Below are positions 1 to 8,227 of a DNA stretch of 38,231 bases, one piece after another. The notes beneath the pieces were generated by a model. It did no database searches. It saw only the letters and a program-made list of their open reading frames with translations, and was not told the DNA's origin. The stretch is from Streptomyces kebangsaanensis (GTDB taxonomy: Bacteria > Actinomycetota > Actinomycetes > Streptomycetales > Streptomycetaceae), in contig NZ_JUJA01000146.1 in NCBI RefSeq assembly GCF_001906585.1, positions 218,390 through 256,620 on the forward strand. Direction: 5' to 3'. Numbering within the stretch: position 1 is the stretch's first letter; each line of letters opens with the position of its first letter. Position numbers and translations under genes: made by a program.

Positions 1-185
1 TGAGACGCGGATCACAGGGGACCGGGGAACCCTGCCCGCCCTTTCCAAGGTCCATGTGGAATCCCGTCGAGGATCACACTTCGCGCCTGTTGGTCCGTAC
101 CACCGGGCGACCACCGGGCGGGAAGGTAAGAAGTCCGCGCGACGATCACACCGCAGCGCCACCCCGGCAGACGGCGCGGGCGGAC

Positions 186-191
186 TACCAT
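186..191 (+). promoter_or_regulatory. Putative -10 element for a leaderless response regulator mRNA
   Basis: TACCAT fits the actinobacterial TAnnnT -10 pattern. It ends 6 bases before the ATG at 198, so the predicted transcript starts at or next to the start codon. No Shine-Dalgarno sequence precedes this ATG, which agrees with leaderless initiation. No convincing -35 hexamer is visible. Confidence 0.4.
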
Positions 192-197
192 CGGTTC

Positions 198-875
198 ATG
201 ACCCGTGTACTGCTCGCCGAGGACGACGCGTCCATCTCGGAGCCGTTGGCCCGCGCCCTGCGCCGGGAAGGTTACGAGGTCGAGGTGCGTGAGGACGGAC
301 CCGCCGCGCTCGACGCCGGAACGCAGGGCGGTGTCGACCTGGTCGTGCTGGACCTCGGGCTGCCCGGCATGGACGGTCTGGAGGTCGCCCGCCGGCTGCG
401 CTCCGACGGCCACACGGTGCCCATCCTGATCCTGACCGCGCGCGCCGACGAGGTGGACACCGTCGTCGGCCTCGACGCGGGCGCCGACGACTACGTCACC
501 AAGCCCTTCCGGCTCGCCGAACTGCTCGCCCGCGTCCGGGCCCTGCTGCGGCGCGGCGCCACCGAGCCGCAGCAGCCGCCCGCCACCCACGGTGTGCGCA
601 TCGACGTCGAGTCGCACCGCGCCTGGATGGGCGACGATGAGCTGCAGCTCACCGCCAAGGAGTTCGACCTGCTCCGGGTGCTGGTGCGGGACGCGGGGCG
701 GGTCGTCACCCGCGACCAGCTGATGCGCGAGGTCTGGGACACCACCTGGTGGTCGTCGACCAAGACCCTCGACATGCACATCTCCTGGCTGCGCAAGAAG
801 CTCGGCGACGACGCGGCGAACCCCCGCTACATCGCGACCGTACGAGGCGTCGGCTTCCGCTTCGAGAAGAGCTGA
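198..875 (+). CDS. OmpR/PhoB-family two-component response regulator
   Basis: A 225-residue DNA-binding response regulator, expected to be phosphorylated by the sensor kinase encoded next to it. The receiver domain (about residues 1-118) has the acidic pair D9/D10, phosphoacceptor D52 in VVLDLGLPG, T80 and K102 in VTKPF. The C-terminal winged helix (about 130-225) has the typical LTAKEFDLL and VRGVGFRF motifs. The reading frame stays open upstream to position 54, but the receiver fold begins with MTRVLLAEDD, so the ATG at 198 is chosen. It has a possible -10 six bases away and no ribosome binding site, suggesting a leaderless mRNA. The stop codon lies inside the first unit of a short tandem repeat that fills the gap to the kinase gene. 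The target genes and the signal cannot be read from the sequence. Confidence 0.95.
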   Translation: MTRVLLAEDDASISEPLARALRREGYEVEVREDGPAALDAGTQGGVDLVVLDLGLPGMDGLEVARRLRSDGHTVPILILTARADEVDTVVGLDAGADDYVTKPFRLAELLARVRALLRRGATEPQQPPATHGVRIDVESHRAWMGDDELQLTAKEFDLLRVLVRDAGRVVTRDQLMREVWDTTWWSSTKTLDMHISWLRKKLGDDAANPRYIATVRGVGFRFEKS

Positions 876-936
876 GCCCCGCCAGGAGCCGAGCCCCGCC
901 AAAAGCCGAGCCCCCGCCAAGCCGAGCCCCGCCGCC
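871..936. repeat. Four-copy tandem repeat between response regulator and kinase genes
   Basis: Four consecutive units of 16-17 bases based on GCCGAGCCCCGCCA occupy 871-887, 888-904, 905-920 and 921-936. They differ by a few substitutions and a one-base length change. The first unit contains the TGA stop of the response regulator (GCTGAGCC against GCCGAGCC). The array therefore seems to have grown from the end of that gene into the spacer. Confidence 0.8.
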
Positions 937-960
937 CGGGCCTTCATCAGGTAAGAGGAC

Positions 961-2229
961 ATGCGCCGTCGACTGATCCAGTCCACGCTCGCCGTGGTGC
1001 TCGTCGTGATCGCCGTCTTCGGCCTCTCCCTGGTGATCGTCGAGACCCGCACGATCAGCAACAGCGCCCAGGAGCGGGTCGACTCCGAGGCGGTCAGGCT
1101 GGCCAGCATCGTCGACAGCCGGCTGCTCGGCTCGGAGACCGTCAACGCCGAGGTCCTGCGCGACCAGGTGGCCGACGGCCAGTACGCCGTGATCGGCATC
1201 CCCGGGCAGCGGCCCATCCAGGTCGGGGCCAAACCGTCCGGCGACGTGATCCACTCCACGGCCACGGGGGAGCAGGGCGAGACCGTCCGGGTGGAGGAGC
1301 CCCGCTCCTCGGTGACCCGCGAGGTCGGCCGCACGCTGCTGATCATCGGCCTGGTCGCGCTGCTCGCGGTGGTGGCCGCGGTCCTGCTCGCGGTCCGCCA
1401 GGCCAACCGGCTCGCCTCCCCGCTGACCGACCTCGCCGAGACCGCCGAACGCCTCGGCTCCGGCGACCCGCGCCCCCGCCACAAGCGCTACGGCGTCCCC
1501 GAGCTGGACCGGGTCGCGGACGTGCTCGACGCCTCCGCCGAGCGCATCGCCCGGATGCTGACCGCCGAGCGGCGCCTGGCCGCCGACGCCTCCCACCAGC
1601 TGCGTACACCGCTGACCGCGCTGTCCATGCGCCTGGAGGAGATCACCCTCACCGACGACCCGGACACGGTGAAGGAGGAGGCGAACGTCGCCCTCACCCA
1701 GGTCGAGCGGCTGACCGACGTGGTGGACCGCCTGCTGACCAACGCCCGAGACCCGCGCACCGGCTCCGCCGTCTCCTTCGACCTCGACGAGGTCATCCAG
1801 CAGCAGATCGCCGAGTGGCGCCCCGCCTACCGCAGCGCCGGCCGCGCCATCGTCAGCTCCGGCAAGCGGCACCTGCACGCCGTGGGCACGCCGGGCGCGG
1901 TCGCCCAGGTGCTGGCCGCGCTGATCGAGAACTCCCTCATGCACGGCGGCGGCACGGTCGCGCTGCGCACCCGGGTGACCGGCAACCAGGCGGTCGTGGA
2001 GGTCACCGACGAGGGCACCGGCGTCCCCGCCGACCTGGGGGCCCGCATCTTCGAGCGCACGATCAGCGGCCGCAACTCCACGGGCATCGGCCTAGCCGTC
2101 GCCCGCGACCTCGCCGAGGCCGACGGCGGCCGTCTGGAGCTCCTCCAGGCCCAGCCCCCGGTCTTCGGCCTGTTCCTCTCCCGCACGGCCCTGAAGAAGT
2201 CGGCGGAGCAGCAGCCGACGGTACGCTGA
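961..2229 (+). CDS. Membrane sensor histidine kinase
   Basis: A 422-residue kinase paired with the upstream response regulator. Transmembrane segment 1 is about residues 6-27. A short extracellular sensor region of about 95 residues follows, then transmembrane segment 2 (about 125-146) and a HAMP linker (about 147-200). The dimerisation domain carries the phosphoacceptor H212 in ASHQLRTPLTAL. The ATPase domain has an N-box with N324 in LIENSLMHGG, a G1 box DEGTGV near 350-355 and a G2 box STGIGLA near 373-379, so it looks catalytically complete. The ATG at 961 follows a plausible AAGAGGAC ribosome site. The 85-base gap to the regulator is a tandem repeat with no terminator, so co-transcription is likely. 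The small sensor domain matches no ligand-binding family I can name. Confidence 0.94.
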   Translation: MRRRLIQSTLAVVLVVIAVFGLSLVIVETRTISNSAQERVDSEAVRLASIVDSRLLGSETVNAEVLRDQVADGQYAVIGIPGQRPIQVGAKPSGDVIHSTATGEQGETVRVEEPRSSVTREVGRTLLIIGLVALLAVVAAVLLAVRQANRLASPLTDLAETAERLGSGDPRPRHKRYGVPELDRVADVLDASAERIARMLTAERRLAADASHQLRTPLTALSMRLEEITLTDDPDTVKEEANVALTQVERLTDVVDRLLTNARDPRTGSAVSFDLDEVIQQQIAEWRPAYRSAGRAIVSSGKRHLHAVGTPGAVAQVLAALIENSLMHGGGTVALRTRVTGNQAVVEVTDEGTGVPADLGARIFERTISGRNSTGIGLAVARDLAEADGGRLELLQAQPPVFGLFLSRTALKKSAEQQPTVR

Positions 2230-2302
2230 CCCGCGCGGAGGGACGAGGGCGGAAGGCGCGGGCGGAGGACCCCTCGCGCACCGGCGACGAACGGGGGACG
2301 GC

Positions 2303-2860
2303 ATGAGCGAGCACACTTCGGCCGACGAGTAGCTGACGACCGCCCGGCCGTCCCTGCGACGCCCGACGGAGGACGACGTCGACGCCATCCGCGCGATCCA
2401 CAGCGACCCCGCCGCGTGCGCCCACCATCCCTCCGACGCCCTTGCCGAGCGGTCCGGGGCCGAGCGGCTCCACCGGCGCTGGGACGACCGGTGGCGGCGC
2501 CACGGCTACGGATACCGGGTGGTCCGGCAGCACGGCGCGGCCCGCGCGCTGGGCTTCTGCGGGGTCAGGCCCATGGACCTGGCGGGCCTGCGGATCCTCA
2601 ACCTCTTCTACCGCTTCGCCCCCGCCGCCTGGGGCCGGGGCCTGGCCGGTGAGGCCGCGACGGCGGTCGTGACCTGAGCGGGCCGGCGGGAGCCGGGGCT
2701 CCCCGTGGTCGCCCGGATCCGTCCGGCCAACACCGCCTCCCAGCGCGTGGCGCTCCGGGCCGGCCTGGCCCGGGCCGCACACCTCGACGGCCCCGGGGAG
2801 GACGGCCTCGACTGGATCTTCGCCACGAACCTCCCCGGAAGCGGGGGCGGGAGCCGCTAG
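2303..2860 (+). pseudogene. GNAT acetyltransferase pseudogene with two in-frame stops
   Basis: One frame from the ATG at 2303 to the TAG at 2858-2860 encodes a RimJ/RimL-like GNAT protein of about 185 residues. It is interrupted twice: TAG at 2330-2332 (tenth codon) and TGA at 2675-2677. The segment between the stops carries LRRPTEDDVDAIRAIHSDP and AWGRGLAGEA, the latter matching the acetyl-CoA-binding loop region. After the second stop the frame resumes with RPANTASQRVALRAGL, the typical end of the acetyl-CoA domain. The TGA sits after AVVT, where family members usually have a Trp, so it is probably a TGG to TGA change. An ACGGGGGACGGC ribosome-site-like stretch still precedes the ATG. The final TAG overlaps the stop of the convergent GtrA gene. 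Two independent lesions argue against a single sequencing error. Confidence 0.82.
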
Positions 2861-3447
2861 CGGTAGGCCCGGGACCGCGGCCCCTCCGGCTCGGTCTGCA
2901 GGAACGACTCCGCGTCCGCCACGGCGTCCCGGGCCGGCAGGGTGCGGAACACCCAGGTGCGGTAGGACCAGAAGCGGAACAGGGTGGCGATGCCGATGCC
3001 GAGGAACTTGAAGAAGTTGTTCTGCAGCGGGCTGTCCCAGCCGAAACCGTACGTCGCCAGGTACAGCACGCCGTTCTCGATCACCAGGCCGACCGCGCTG
3101 AACAGCAGGAACAGGGTCATTTCCCTGGTGCGGCCGCTCCTGTCGCGGTCCCGGTAGGTGAAGTAGCGGAAGCCTATGTAGTTGAAGACGATCGCGACGA
3201 CCGTGGCGATGACACTCGCGCGCACCACCTGCAGACCGGTCACCTGCCGTACCAGGTTGAACACGAGCAGGTTGACGAGGAGTCCCGCTCCGCCCACCGC
3301 ACCGAACTTGGCGACCTCGCGCCACAATCGGTCCACGCGCCTGCGCAGCGCGCCGCGGGGCGCCGGGGGCGCCGGTTGAAGCCCTGAGGAACCATGGCCC
3401 ATGGTCGTGCAGGCCCCCGTCTCGGTCGGTGTCGTCGACTCCGCCAT
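2857..3447 (-). CDS. GtrA-family polytopic membrane protein
   Basis: A 196-residue GtrA-like protein (PF04138). The family is thought to help move polyprenyl-linked sugars across the membrane or to assist surface glycan synthesis. An N-terminal cytosolic tail of about 45 residues precedes four hydrophobic segments, beginning at AKFGAVGGAGLLVNLLV, then ASVIATVVAIVFNYIGF, a helix in the MTLFLLFSAVGLVIENGVL region, and a last one before FRFWSYRTWVF. The start is uncertain: ATG at 3447 gives the longest reasonable protein, and ATG at 3402 would also keep all membrane segments. It diverges from purK, and its stop codon overlaps that of the acetyltransferase pseudogene. A homologous gene sits beside purK in mycobacteria (Rv3277, from memory), so the pairing is old. 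Confidence 0.88.
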   Translation of the reverse strand: MAESTTPTETGACTTMGHGSSGLQPAPPAPRGALRRRVDRLWREVAKFGAVGGAGLLVNLLVFNLVRQVTGLQVVRASVIATVVAIVFNYIGFRYFTYRDRDRSGRTREMTLFLLFSAVGLVIENGVLYLATYGFGWDSPLQNNFFKFLGIGIATLFRFWSYRTWVFRTLPARDAVADAESFLQTEPEGPRSRAYR

Positions 3448-3621
3448 GCTAACCAGCGCTCCGGGCCCGCGCCCGTGGACGGGCTTCCGGCCGGGGAAGC
3501 AGGTCGGAAAGAGCCCTGGAAATGGCAGGAAAGGGCTGCCGGGACGACCGGCGGGAGCGCCGGTGCGCAGGTCGGTGCGGACCCCGGCGGGCGCGGGATC
3601 CGGCCGGGGCGGCGCGGCCGA

Positions 3622-3627
3622 TACCCT
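3622..3627 (+). promoter_or_regulatory. Putative -10 element for leaderless purK
   Basis: TACCCT ends 7 bases before the GTG at 3635, placing the predicted transcription start within a base of the start codon. The only G-rich run upstream touches the GTG and is too close to act as a ribosome binding site. No clear -35 element is visible. Confidence 0.4.
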
Positions 3628-3634
3628 TGGGGGC

Positions 3635-4774
3635 GTGACATTCCCGGTTGTCGGCATGGTCGGCGGTGGCCAGCTCGCTCGTATGACGCACGAGGCGGGC
3701 ATTCCGCTGGGCATCAGGTTCAAGCTCCTCAGTGACACTCCCCAGGACTCCGCGGCCCAGGTCGTGAGCGACGTAGTCGTCGGCGACTACCGCGACCTGG
3801 AGACGCTGCGCGCGTTCGCGCGGGGCTGCGACGTGATCACCTTCGATCACGAACACGTCCCCACCGAGCATCTGCGCGCCCTGGAGGCGGACGGCATCCC
3901 CGTGCGCCCCGGCCCCGACGCGCTCGTGCACGCCCAGGACAAGGGCGTGATGCGCGCGAAGCTCGACGCGCTCGGCGTGCCCTGCCCGCGGCACCGGATC
4001 GTGAGCGATCCGCAGGACGTGGCCGCGTTCGCCGCAGAAGGGGACGGTTTCCCCGTCGTCCTCAAGACCGTCCGCGGCGGCTACGACGGCAAGGGCGTGT
4101 GGCTGGTGAACTCCGCCGAGGAGGCCGCCGAGCCGTTCCGCGCCGGCGTGCCCGTCCTCGCCGAGGAGAAGGTCGACTTCGTCCGGGAGCTGGCCGCCAA
4201 CGTCGTACGCTCCCCGCACGGCCAGGCCGTGGCCTATCCGGTGGTGGAGTCCCGCCAGGTGAACGGCGTGTGCGACACGGTCGTCGCGCCCGCCCCCGAC
4301 CTGGACGAGGACCTCGCCCTGCGGGCCGAGGAGATGGCGCTGCGCATCGCCAAGGAACTCGGCGTCGTCGGCCACCTCGCCGTCGAGCTGTTCCAGACCC
4401 GCGACGGCCGCGTCCTCGTCAACGAGCTGGCGATGCGCCCGCACAACTCCGGCCACTGGTCCATGGACGGCGCGATCACCTCCCAGTTCGCCAACCACGT
4501 CCGCGCGGTCCTCGACCTGCCGCTGGGCGACCCCCGCCCGCGCGCGAAGTGGACGGTCATGGTGAACGTCCTGGGCGGCGACTTCCCCGACATGTACTCC
4601 GCGTACCTGCACTGCATGGCCCGCGACCCCCAGCTGAAGATCCACATGTACGGCAAGGACGTGAAGCCCGGCCGCAAGGTCGGCCACGTCAATACCTACG
4701 GCGACGATCTGGACGACGTGCTGGAGCGCGCCCGTCACGCAGCTGGCTACCTGAGAGGCACCATCACCGAATGA
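3635..4774 (+). CDS. purK: 5-(carboxyamino)imidazole ribonucleotide synthase
   Basis: PurK, 379 residues, normal length. This ATP-grasp enzyme converts AIR, bicarbonate and ATP into N5-CAIR in de novo purine synthesis. The N-terminal motif [13 protein letters not shown], the ATP-grasp segment [15 protein letters not shown] and the C-terminal [14 protein letters not shown] metal/nucleotide site are all present. The frame is open far upstream through low-quality sequence, so the GTG at 3635, just before the conserved [10 protein letters not shown] strand, is chosen. A TACCCT -10 seven bases upstream suggests leaderless translation. The stop overlaps the purE start as ATGA (4771-4774), so the two enzymes of this two-step carboxylation are translationally coupled. 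Confidence 0.97.
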   Translation: MTFPVVGMVGGGQLARMTHEAGIPLGIRFKLLSDTPQDSAAQVVSDVVVGDYRDLETLRAFARGCDVITFDHEHVPTEHLRALEADGIPVRPGPDALVHAQDKGVMRAKLDALGVPCPRHRIVSDPQDVAAFAAEGDGFPVVLKTVRGGYDGKGVWLVNSAEEAAEPFRAGVPVLAEEKVDFVRELAANVVRSPHGQAVAYPVVESRQVNGVCDTVVAPAPDLDEDLALRAEEMALRIAKELGVVGHLAVELFQTRDGRVLVNELAMRPHNSGHWSMDGAITSQFANHVRAVLDLPLGDPRPRAKWTVMVNVLGGDFPDMYSAYLHCMARDPQLKIHMYGKDVKPGRKVGHVNTYGDDLDDVLERARHAAGYLRGTITE

Positions 4775-5310
4775 GCCAGAGCAGCCCTGTCGTGGGCATC
4801 GTCATGGGATCGGACTCCGACTGGCCCGTCATGGAGGCCGCCGCCGAGGCGCTCGACGAGTTCGAGATCGCCTACGAGGTCGACGTCGTCTCCGCGCACC
4901 GCATGCCGCGCGAGATGATCGCGTACGGCGAACAGGCGGCCGAGCGCGGACTGAAGGCGATCATCGCGGGTGCGGGCGGCGCCGCCCACCTGCCCGGCAT
5001 GCTCGCCTCCGTCACCCCGCTGCCGGTGATCGGCGTGCCCGTCCCGCTGAAGTACCTGGACGGCATGGACTCGCTGCTGTCGATCGTGCAGATGCCGGCC
5101 GGGGTGCCCGTGGCGACCGTGTCCGTCGGCGGTGCCCGCAACGCCGGTCTGCTCGCCGCCCGGATGCTCGCCGCGCACGACGGGGAACTGCTCGGCCGGA
5201 TGCGGGAGTTCCAGCAGGAACTCAACGAACAGGCCACCGAGAAGGGCAAGCGGCTGCGCGCCAAGGTCGAGGGCGCGGCCGGCGGCTTCGGCTTCAACTC
5301 CGGGAAGTGA
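4771..5310 (+). CDS. purE: N5-carboxyaminoimidazole ribonucleotide mutase
   Basis: Class I PurE, 179 residues, normal for the family. It converts N5-CAIR from PurK into CAIR. Diagnostic motifs are [11 protein letters not shown] near the N-terminus (phosphate and substrate binding), SAHRMP with the catalytic His, [11 protein letters not shown] and GVPV, with [12 protein letters not shown] closing the substrate pocket. The ATG overlaps the purK stop by four bases. The TGA overlaps a GTG that can start the dipeptidase gene (5307-5310). The three genes therefore form a tightly coupled operon, whose likely promoter is the one before purK. Confidence 0.97.
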   Translation: MSQSSPVVGIVMGSDSDWPVMEAAAEALDEFEIAYEVDVVSAHRMPREMIAYGEQAAERGLKAIIAGAGGAAHLPGMLASVTPLPVIGVPVPLKYLDGMDSLLSIVQMPAGVPVATVSVGGARNAGLLAARMLAAHDGELLGRMREFQQELNEQATEKGKRLRAKVEGAAGGFGFNSGK

Positions 5311-6494
5311 AACCGATGACGGCGCTGGAGGAAGCCCGGGAGCTGCTGCGCGAGTTCCCGGTCGTCGACGGCCACAACGACCTGCCCTGGGCGCTGCGCG
5401 AACAGGTCCGCTACGACCTCGACGCCCGCGACATCGCCACGGACCAGGGCGCCCATCTGCACACCGACATCCCGCGCCTGCGCGAGGGCGGCGTCGGCGC
5501 CCAGTTCTGGTCGGTGTACGTCCGCGCGGACCTGCCCGACGCGGTCCCGGCGACGCTGGAGCAGATCGACTGCGTACGGCAGCTGATCGCACGCCACCCG
5601 GCCGACCTGGCCCCCGCGCTGACGGCCGCCGACATGGAGGCGGCGCGGGAGCAGGGCCGTATCGCCTCGCTCATGGGCGCCGAGGGCGGCCACTCCATCG
5701 CCGGCTCCCTCGGCACGCTCCGGGGGCTGTACGCGCTCGGCGTGCGCTACCTGACCCTCACCCACAACGACAACGTGCCGTGGGCGGACTCGGCGACGGA
5801 CGAGCCGGGCGTGGGCGGCCTGTCGGCCTTCGGCCGCGAGGTGGTCCGCGAGATGAACCGCCTGGGCATGCTGGTCGACCTCTCCCACGTGGCCGCCACG
5901 ACCATGCGGGACGCGCTGGACGCCACCGGCGCGCCGGTGATCTTCTCCCACTCCTCCGCGCGGGCCGTGTGCGACCACCCCCGCAACATCCCGGACGACG
6001 TGCTGGAGCGGCTGCCCGCCAACGGCGGGGTGGCGATGGTGACGTTCGTCCCGAAGTTCGTCCTCCAGGCCGCTGTCGACTGGACGACCGCGGCCGACGA
6101 GCACCTGCGCGCCCACGGCTTCCACCACCTCGACACCACCGCCGAGGCGATGAGGGTCCACCGCGCCTTCGAGGAGTCGAACCCGCGCCCCGTCGCCACC
6201 GCGGCCACGGTCGCCGACCACCTCGACCACATGCGCGAGGTCGCCGGCATCGACCACCTCGGCATCGGCGGCGACTACGACGGCACGGCCTTCACCCCCG
6301 ACGGCCTCAGGGACGTCTCCGGTTACCCGAACCTGATCGCGGAACTCCTGGACCGCGGCTGGTCGAAAACCGACCTGGCCAAGCTGACCTGGCAGAACGC
6401 GGTACGGGTCCTGGGCGCCGCCGAGGACGTCGCCCGCGACCTGCAGGCCACGCGCGGCCCCTCCAACGCGACGATCGAGGCACTGGACGGGTGA
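5307..6494 (+). CDS. Membrane-dipeptidase-type (M19, renal dipeptidase family) peptidase
   Basis: A 395-residue zinc dipeptidase of peptidase family M19, which hydrolyses dipeptides including some with D-residues. The metal-site motif is H23-x-D25 in [10 protein letters not shown]. Further ligand regions are EGGHSI, LTHND, DLSHV, FSHSSAR and the closing GIGGDYDG. No signal peptide is present, so it should be cytoplasmic despite the family name. The GTG at 5307 overlaps the purE stop and would couple translation; an ATG three codons later (5316) is an equally possible start and changes nothing in the fold. Its place after purE suggests shared transcription rather than a shared pathway. A strong hairpin terminator follows. 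Confidence 0.93.
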   Translation: MKPMTALEEARELLREFPVVDGHNDLPWALREQVRYDLDARDIATDQGAHLHTDIPRLREGGVGAQFWSVYVRADLPDAVPATLEQIDCVRQLIARHPADLAPALTAADMEAAREQGRIASLMGAEGGHSIAGSLGTLRGLYALGVRYLTLTHNDNVPWADSATDEPGVGGLSAFGREVVREMNRLGMLVDLSHVAATTMRDALDATGAPVIFSHSSARAVCDHPRNIPDDVLERLPANGGVAMVTFVPKFVLQAAVDWTTAADEHLRAHGFHHLDTTAEAMRVHRAFEESNPRPVATAATVADHLDHMREVAGIDHLGIGGDYDGTAFTPDGLRDVSGYPNLIAELLDRGWSKTDLAKLTWQNAVRVLGAAEDVARDLQATRGPSNATIEALDG

Positions 6495-6638
6495 GATCCG
6501 GTACCGGAGACCGGCCGGCCGGCGCCGCTGGTGCTCCCGGGTGCGCGGTGCGCGCGAAGACGCGGCGCCACCGGGCGGAAAAGGTGTGATCCACGGGGGT
6601 TCCCTCCGCGTGCCCCGGCCCGGTGGTGCAGAATGCGT

Positions 6639-6685
6639 GAGGACGCCGGTTCGGCCGACTGAGCCTCGGCCGAACCGGCGTCCTC
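6639..6685. terminator. Perfect 20-bp hairpin, bidirectional terminator
   Basis: Arms at 6639-6658 and 6666-6685 are perfectly complementary over 20 bp with a 7-base loop. It lies between the convergent dipeptidase (ends 6494) and UDP-glucose dehydrogenase (ends 6698) genes and can serve both. No U-tract follows, as is usual in Streptomyces. The rest of 6495-6638 shows no gene. Confidence 0.85.
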
Positions 6686-6697
6686 CGTCACGTCCCG

Positions 6698-8041
6698 CTA
6701 CGCGGTCGGACGCCCCATCGCCCGGTACGACCACCCGGCCCGGCGCCACCGCTCCGGGTCCAGCGCGTTGCGCCCGTCCAGGATCACCCGGGCCGCCACG
6801 GCCTCGCCCAGCTCCGCCGGGTCCAGCTCGCGGAACTCCCGCCACTCGGTCAGGTGCAGCACCACGTCCGCGCCCCGCACGGCCTCCAGCGCGCTGCCGG
6901 CGTACCCGAGCGTGGGGAACACCCGCCGGGCGTTGTCCATGCCCTTGGGGTCGTACACCGTCACCTGGCCGCCCTGCAGGTGGATCTGCCCGGCGACGTT
7001 GAGCGCGGGGGAGTCCCGCACGTCGTCCGAGTCCGGCTTGAACGTGGCGCCGAGCACCGCGACCCGCCTGCCCAGGAACGGACCGCCGCCCAGCGCCTGC
7101 CGGGCCAGCTCCACCATCTGCCCGCGCTGGCGCATGTTGATCGAGTCGATCTCGCGCAGGAACGTCAGCGCCTGGTCGGCGCCCAGCTCACCCGCGCGTG
7201 CCATGAACGCCCGGATGTCCTTGGGCAGGCAGCCGCCGCCGAAGCCGATCCCGGCACGCAGGAACTTCTTCCCGATCCGGTCGTCGTGCCCGATCGCCTC
7301 GGCCAGCTTCGCGACGTCGCCGCCGGCGGCCTCGCACACCTCGGCCATGGCGTTGATGAAGGAGATCTTCGTGGCGAGGAAGGAGTTCGCGGCGGTCTTC
7401 ACCAGCTCCGCGGTCGGGAAGTCGGTGACCACGAAGGGGGAGCCCTCGGCGATGGGTGTGGCGTACACCTCGCGCAGCAGCTTCTCCGCCCGCTCGCTGC
7501 GCACGCCGACCACGATCCGGTCCGGGCGCAGCGTGTCCTGCACGGCGAAGCCCTCGCGCAGGAACTCCGGGTTCCAGGCCAGCTCCGCGTCCTCGCCCGC
7601 GGGCGCGAGCTCGGCGATCGTACGGGCCAGGCGGTCCGCGGAGCCGACGGGCACCGTCGACTTGCCGACGACCAGGGCGGGGCCGGTCAGGTGCGGGGCG
7701 AGGGAGGTGATCGCGGCGTCGACGTAACTCATGTCACAGGCGTACTCGCCGTGCTTCTGCGGAGTGTTCACGCAGACGAAGTGGACGTCGCCGAACGCGG
7801 CCACCTCCGCGAAGTCCGTCGTGAACCGCAGTCGGCCGGTCGAGCCCTCGATCCCGGCCACGTGCCGGCGCAGCAGTTCCTGAAGACCGGGCTCGTACAT
7901 CGGGACCTCGCCCCGGCGCAGCGTCTCGATCTTCTCCGCGACGACGTCCAGCCCCAGCACCTCGAAACCGAGTTCGGCCATGGCCGCGGCGTGTGTCGCG
8001 CCGAGATAGCCGGTGCCGATCACGGTGATCTTGAGGCTCAT
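6698..8041 (-). CDS. UDP-glucose 6-dehydrogenase family protein
   Basis: A 447-residue nucleotide-sugar dehydrogenase that oxidises UDP-glucose to UDP-glucuronate with two NAD+. The N-terminal Rossmann motif is GTGYLGATHAAAMAELG. Catalytic elements include VCVNTPQ, GKSTVPVGS, NPEFLREG and the active-site Cys in GFGGGCLPKD. A C-terminal UDP-binding domain contains GATFKPDSDDVRDSP. The ATG at 8041 has a GGAG ribosome site about 6 bases upstream; the frame continues upstream without recognisable protein. GDP-mannose dehydrogenases share this fold, so substrate is inferred from family resemblance only. The product could feed envelope glycan synthesis, which fits the surrounding glycosyltransferase and LCP genes. 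It is divergent from the acyl-CoA dehydrogenase gene with a 186-base shared control region. Confidence 0.92.
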   Translation of the reverse strand: MSLKITVIGTGYLGATHAAAMAELGFEVLGLDVVAEKIETLRRGEVPMYEPGLQELLRRHVAGIEGSTGRLRFTTDFAEVAAFGDVHFVCVNTPQKHGEYACDMSYVDAAITSLAPHLTGPALVVGKSTVPVGSADRLARTIAELAPAGEDAELAWNPEFLREGFAVQDTLRPDRIVVGVRSERAEKLLREVYATPIAEGSPFVVTDFPTAELVKTAANSFLATKISFINAMAEVCEAAGGDVAKLAEAIGHDDRIGKKFLRAGIGFGGGCLPKDIRAFMARAGELGADQALTFLREIDSINMRQRGQMVELARQALGGGPFLGRRVAVLGATFKPDSDDVRDSPALNVAGQIHLQGGQVTVYDPKGMDNARRVFPTLGYAGSALEAVRGADVVLHLTEWREFRELDPAELGEAVAARVILDGRNALDPERWRRAGWSYRAMGRPTA

Positions 8042-8165
8042 GGGTGCTCCAGGAGGGACGATGGACATGCGGTGCCCGAGCATATCGGGGGCATGCGCGC
8101 GGCCATCGCCGGGCAATGTTCTCGCTGTCGCCAAACTCACGTATCACCGAGCGTGGGCGGGCCTC

Positions 8166-8194
8166 TAAAATTTGAGTTACTTAACGGTAGTTAG
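8166..8194 (+). promoter_or_regulatory. Promoter and palindromic operator candidate for the acyl-CoA dehydrogenase gene
   Basis: TAAAAT at 8166-8171 is a good -10 hexamer. Immediately downstream lie three alternating half-sites: GTTA (8176-8179), TAAC (8182-8185) and GTTA (8190-8193). They form two overlapping inverted repeats in a locally AT-rich stretch. A repressor bound there would cover the start of transcription. The regulator is unknown; TetR-type control of fatty acid genes is common in actinobacteria. Confidence 0.45.
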
Positions 8195-8227
8195 CGTCAG
8201 TGTGCGTCTTCTTTGGAGTGAGAGACC

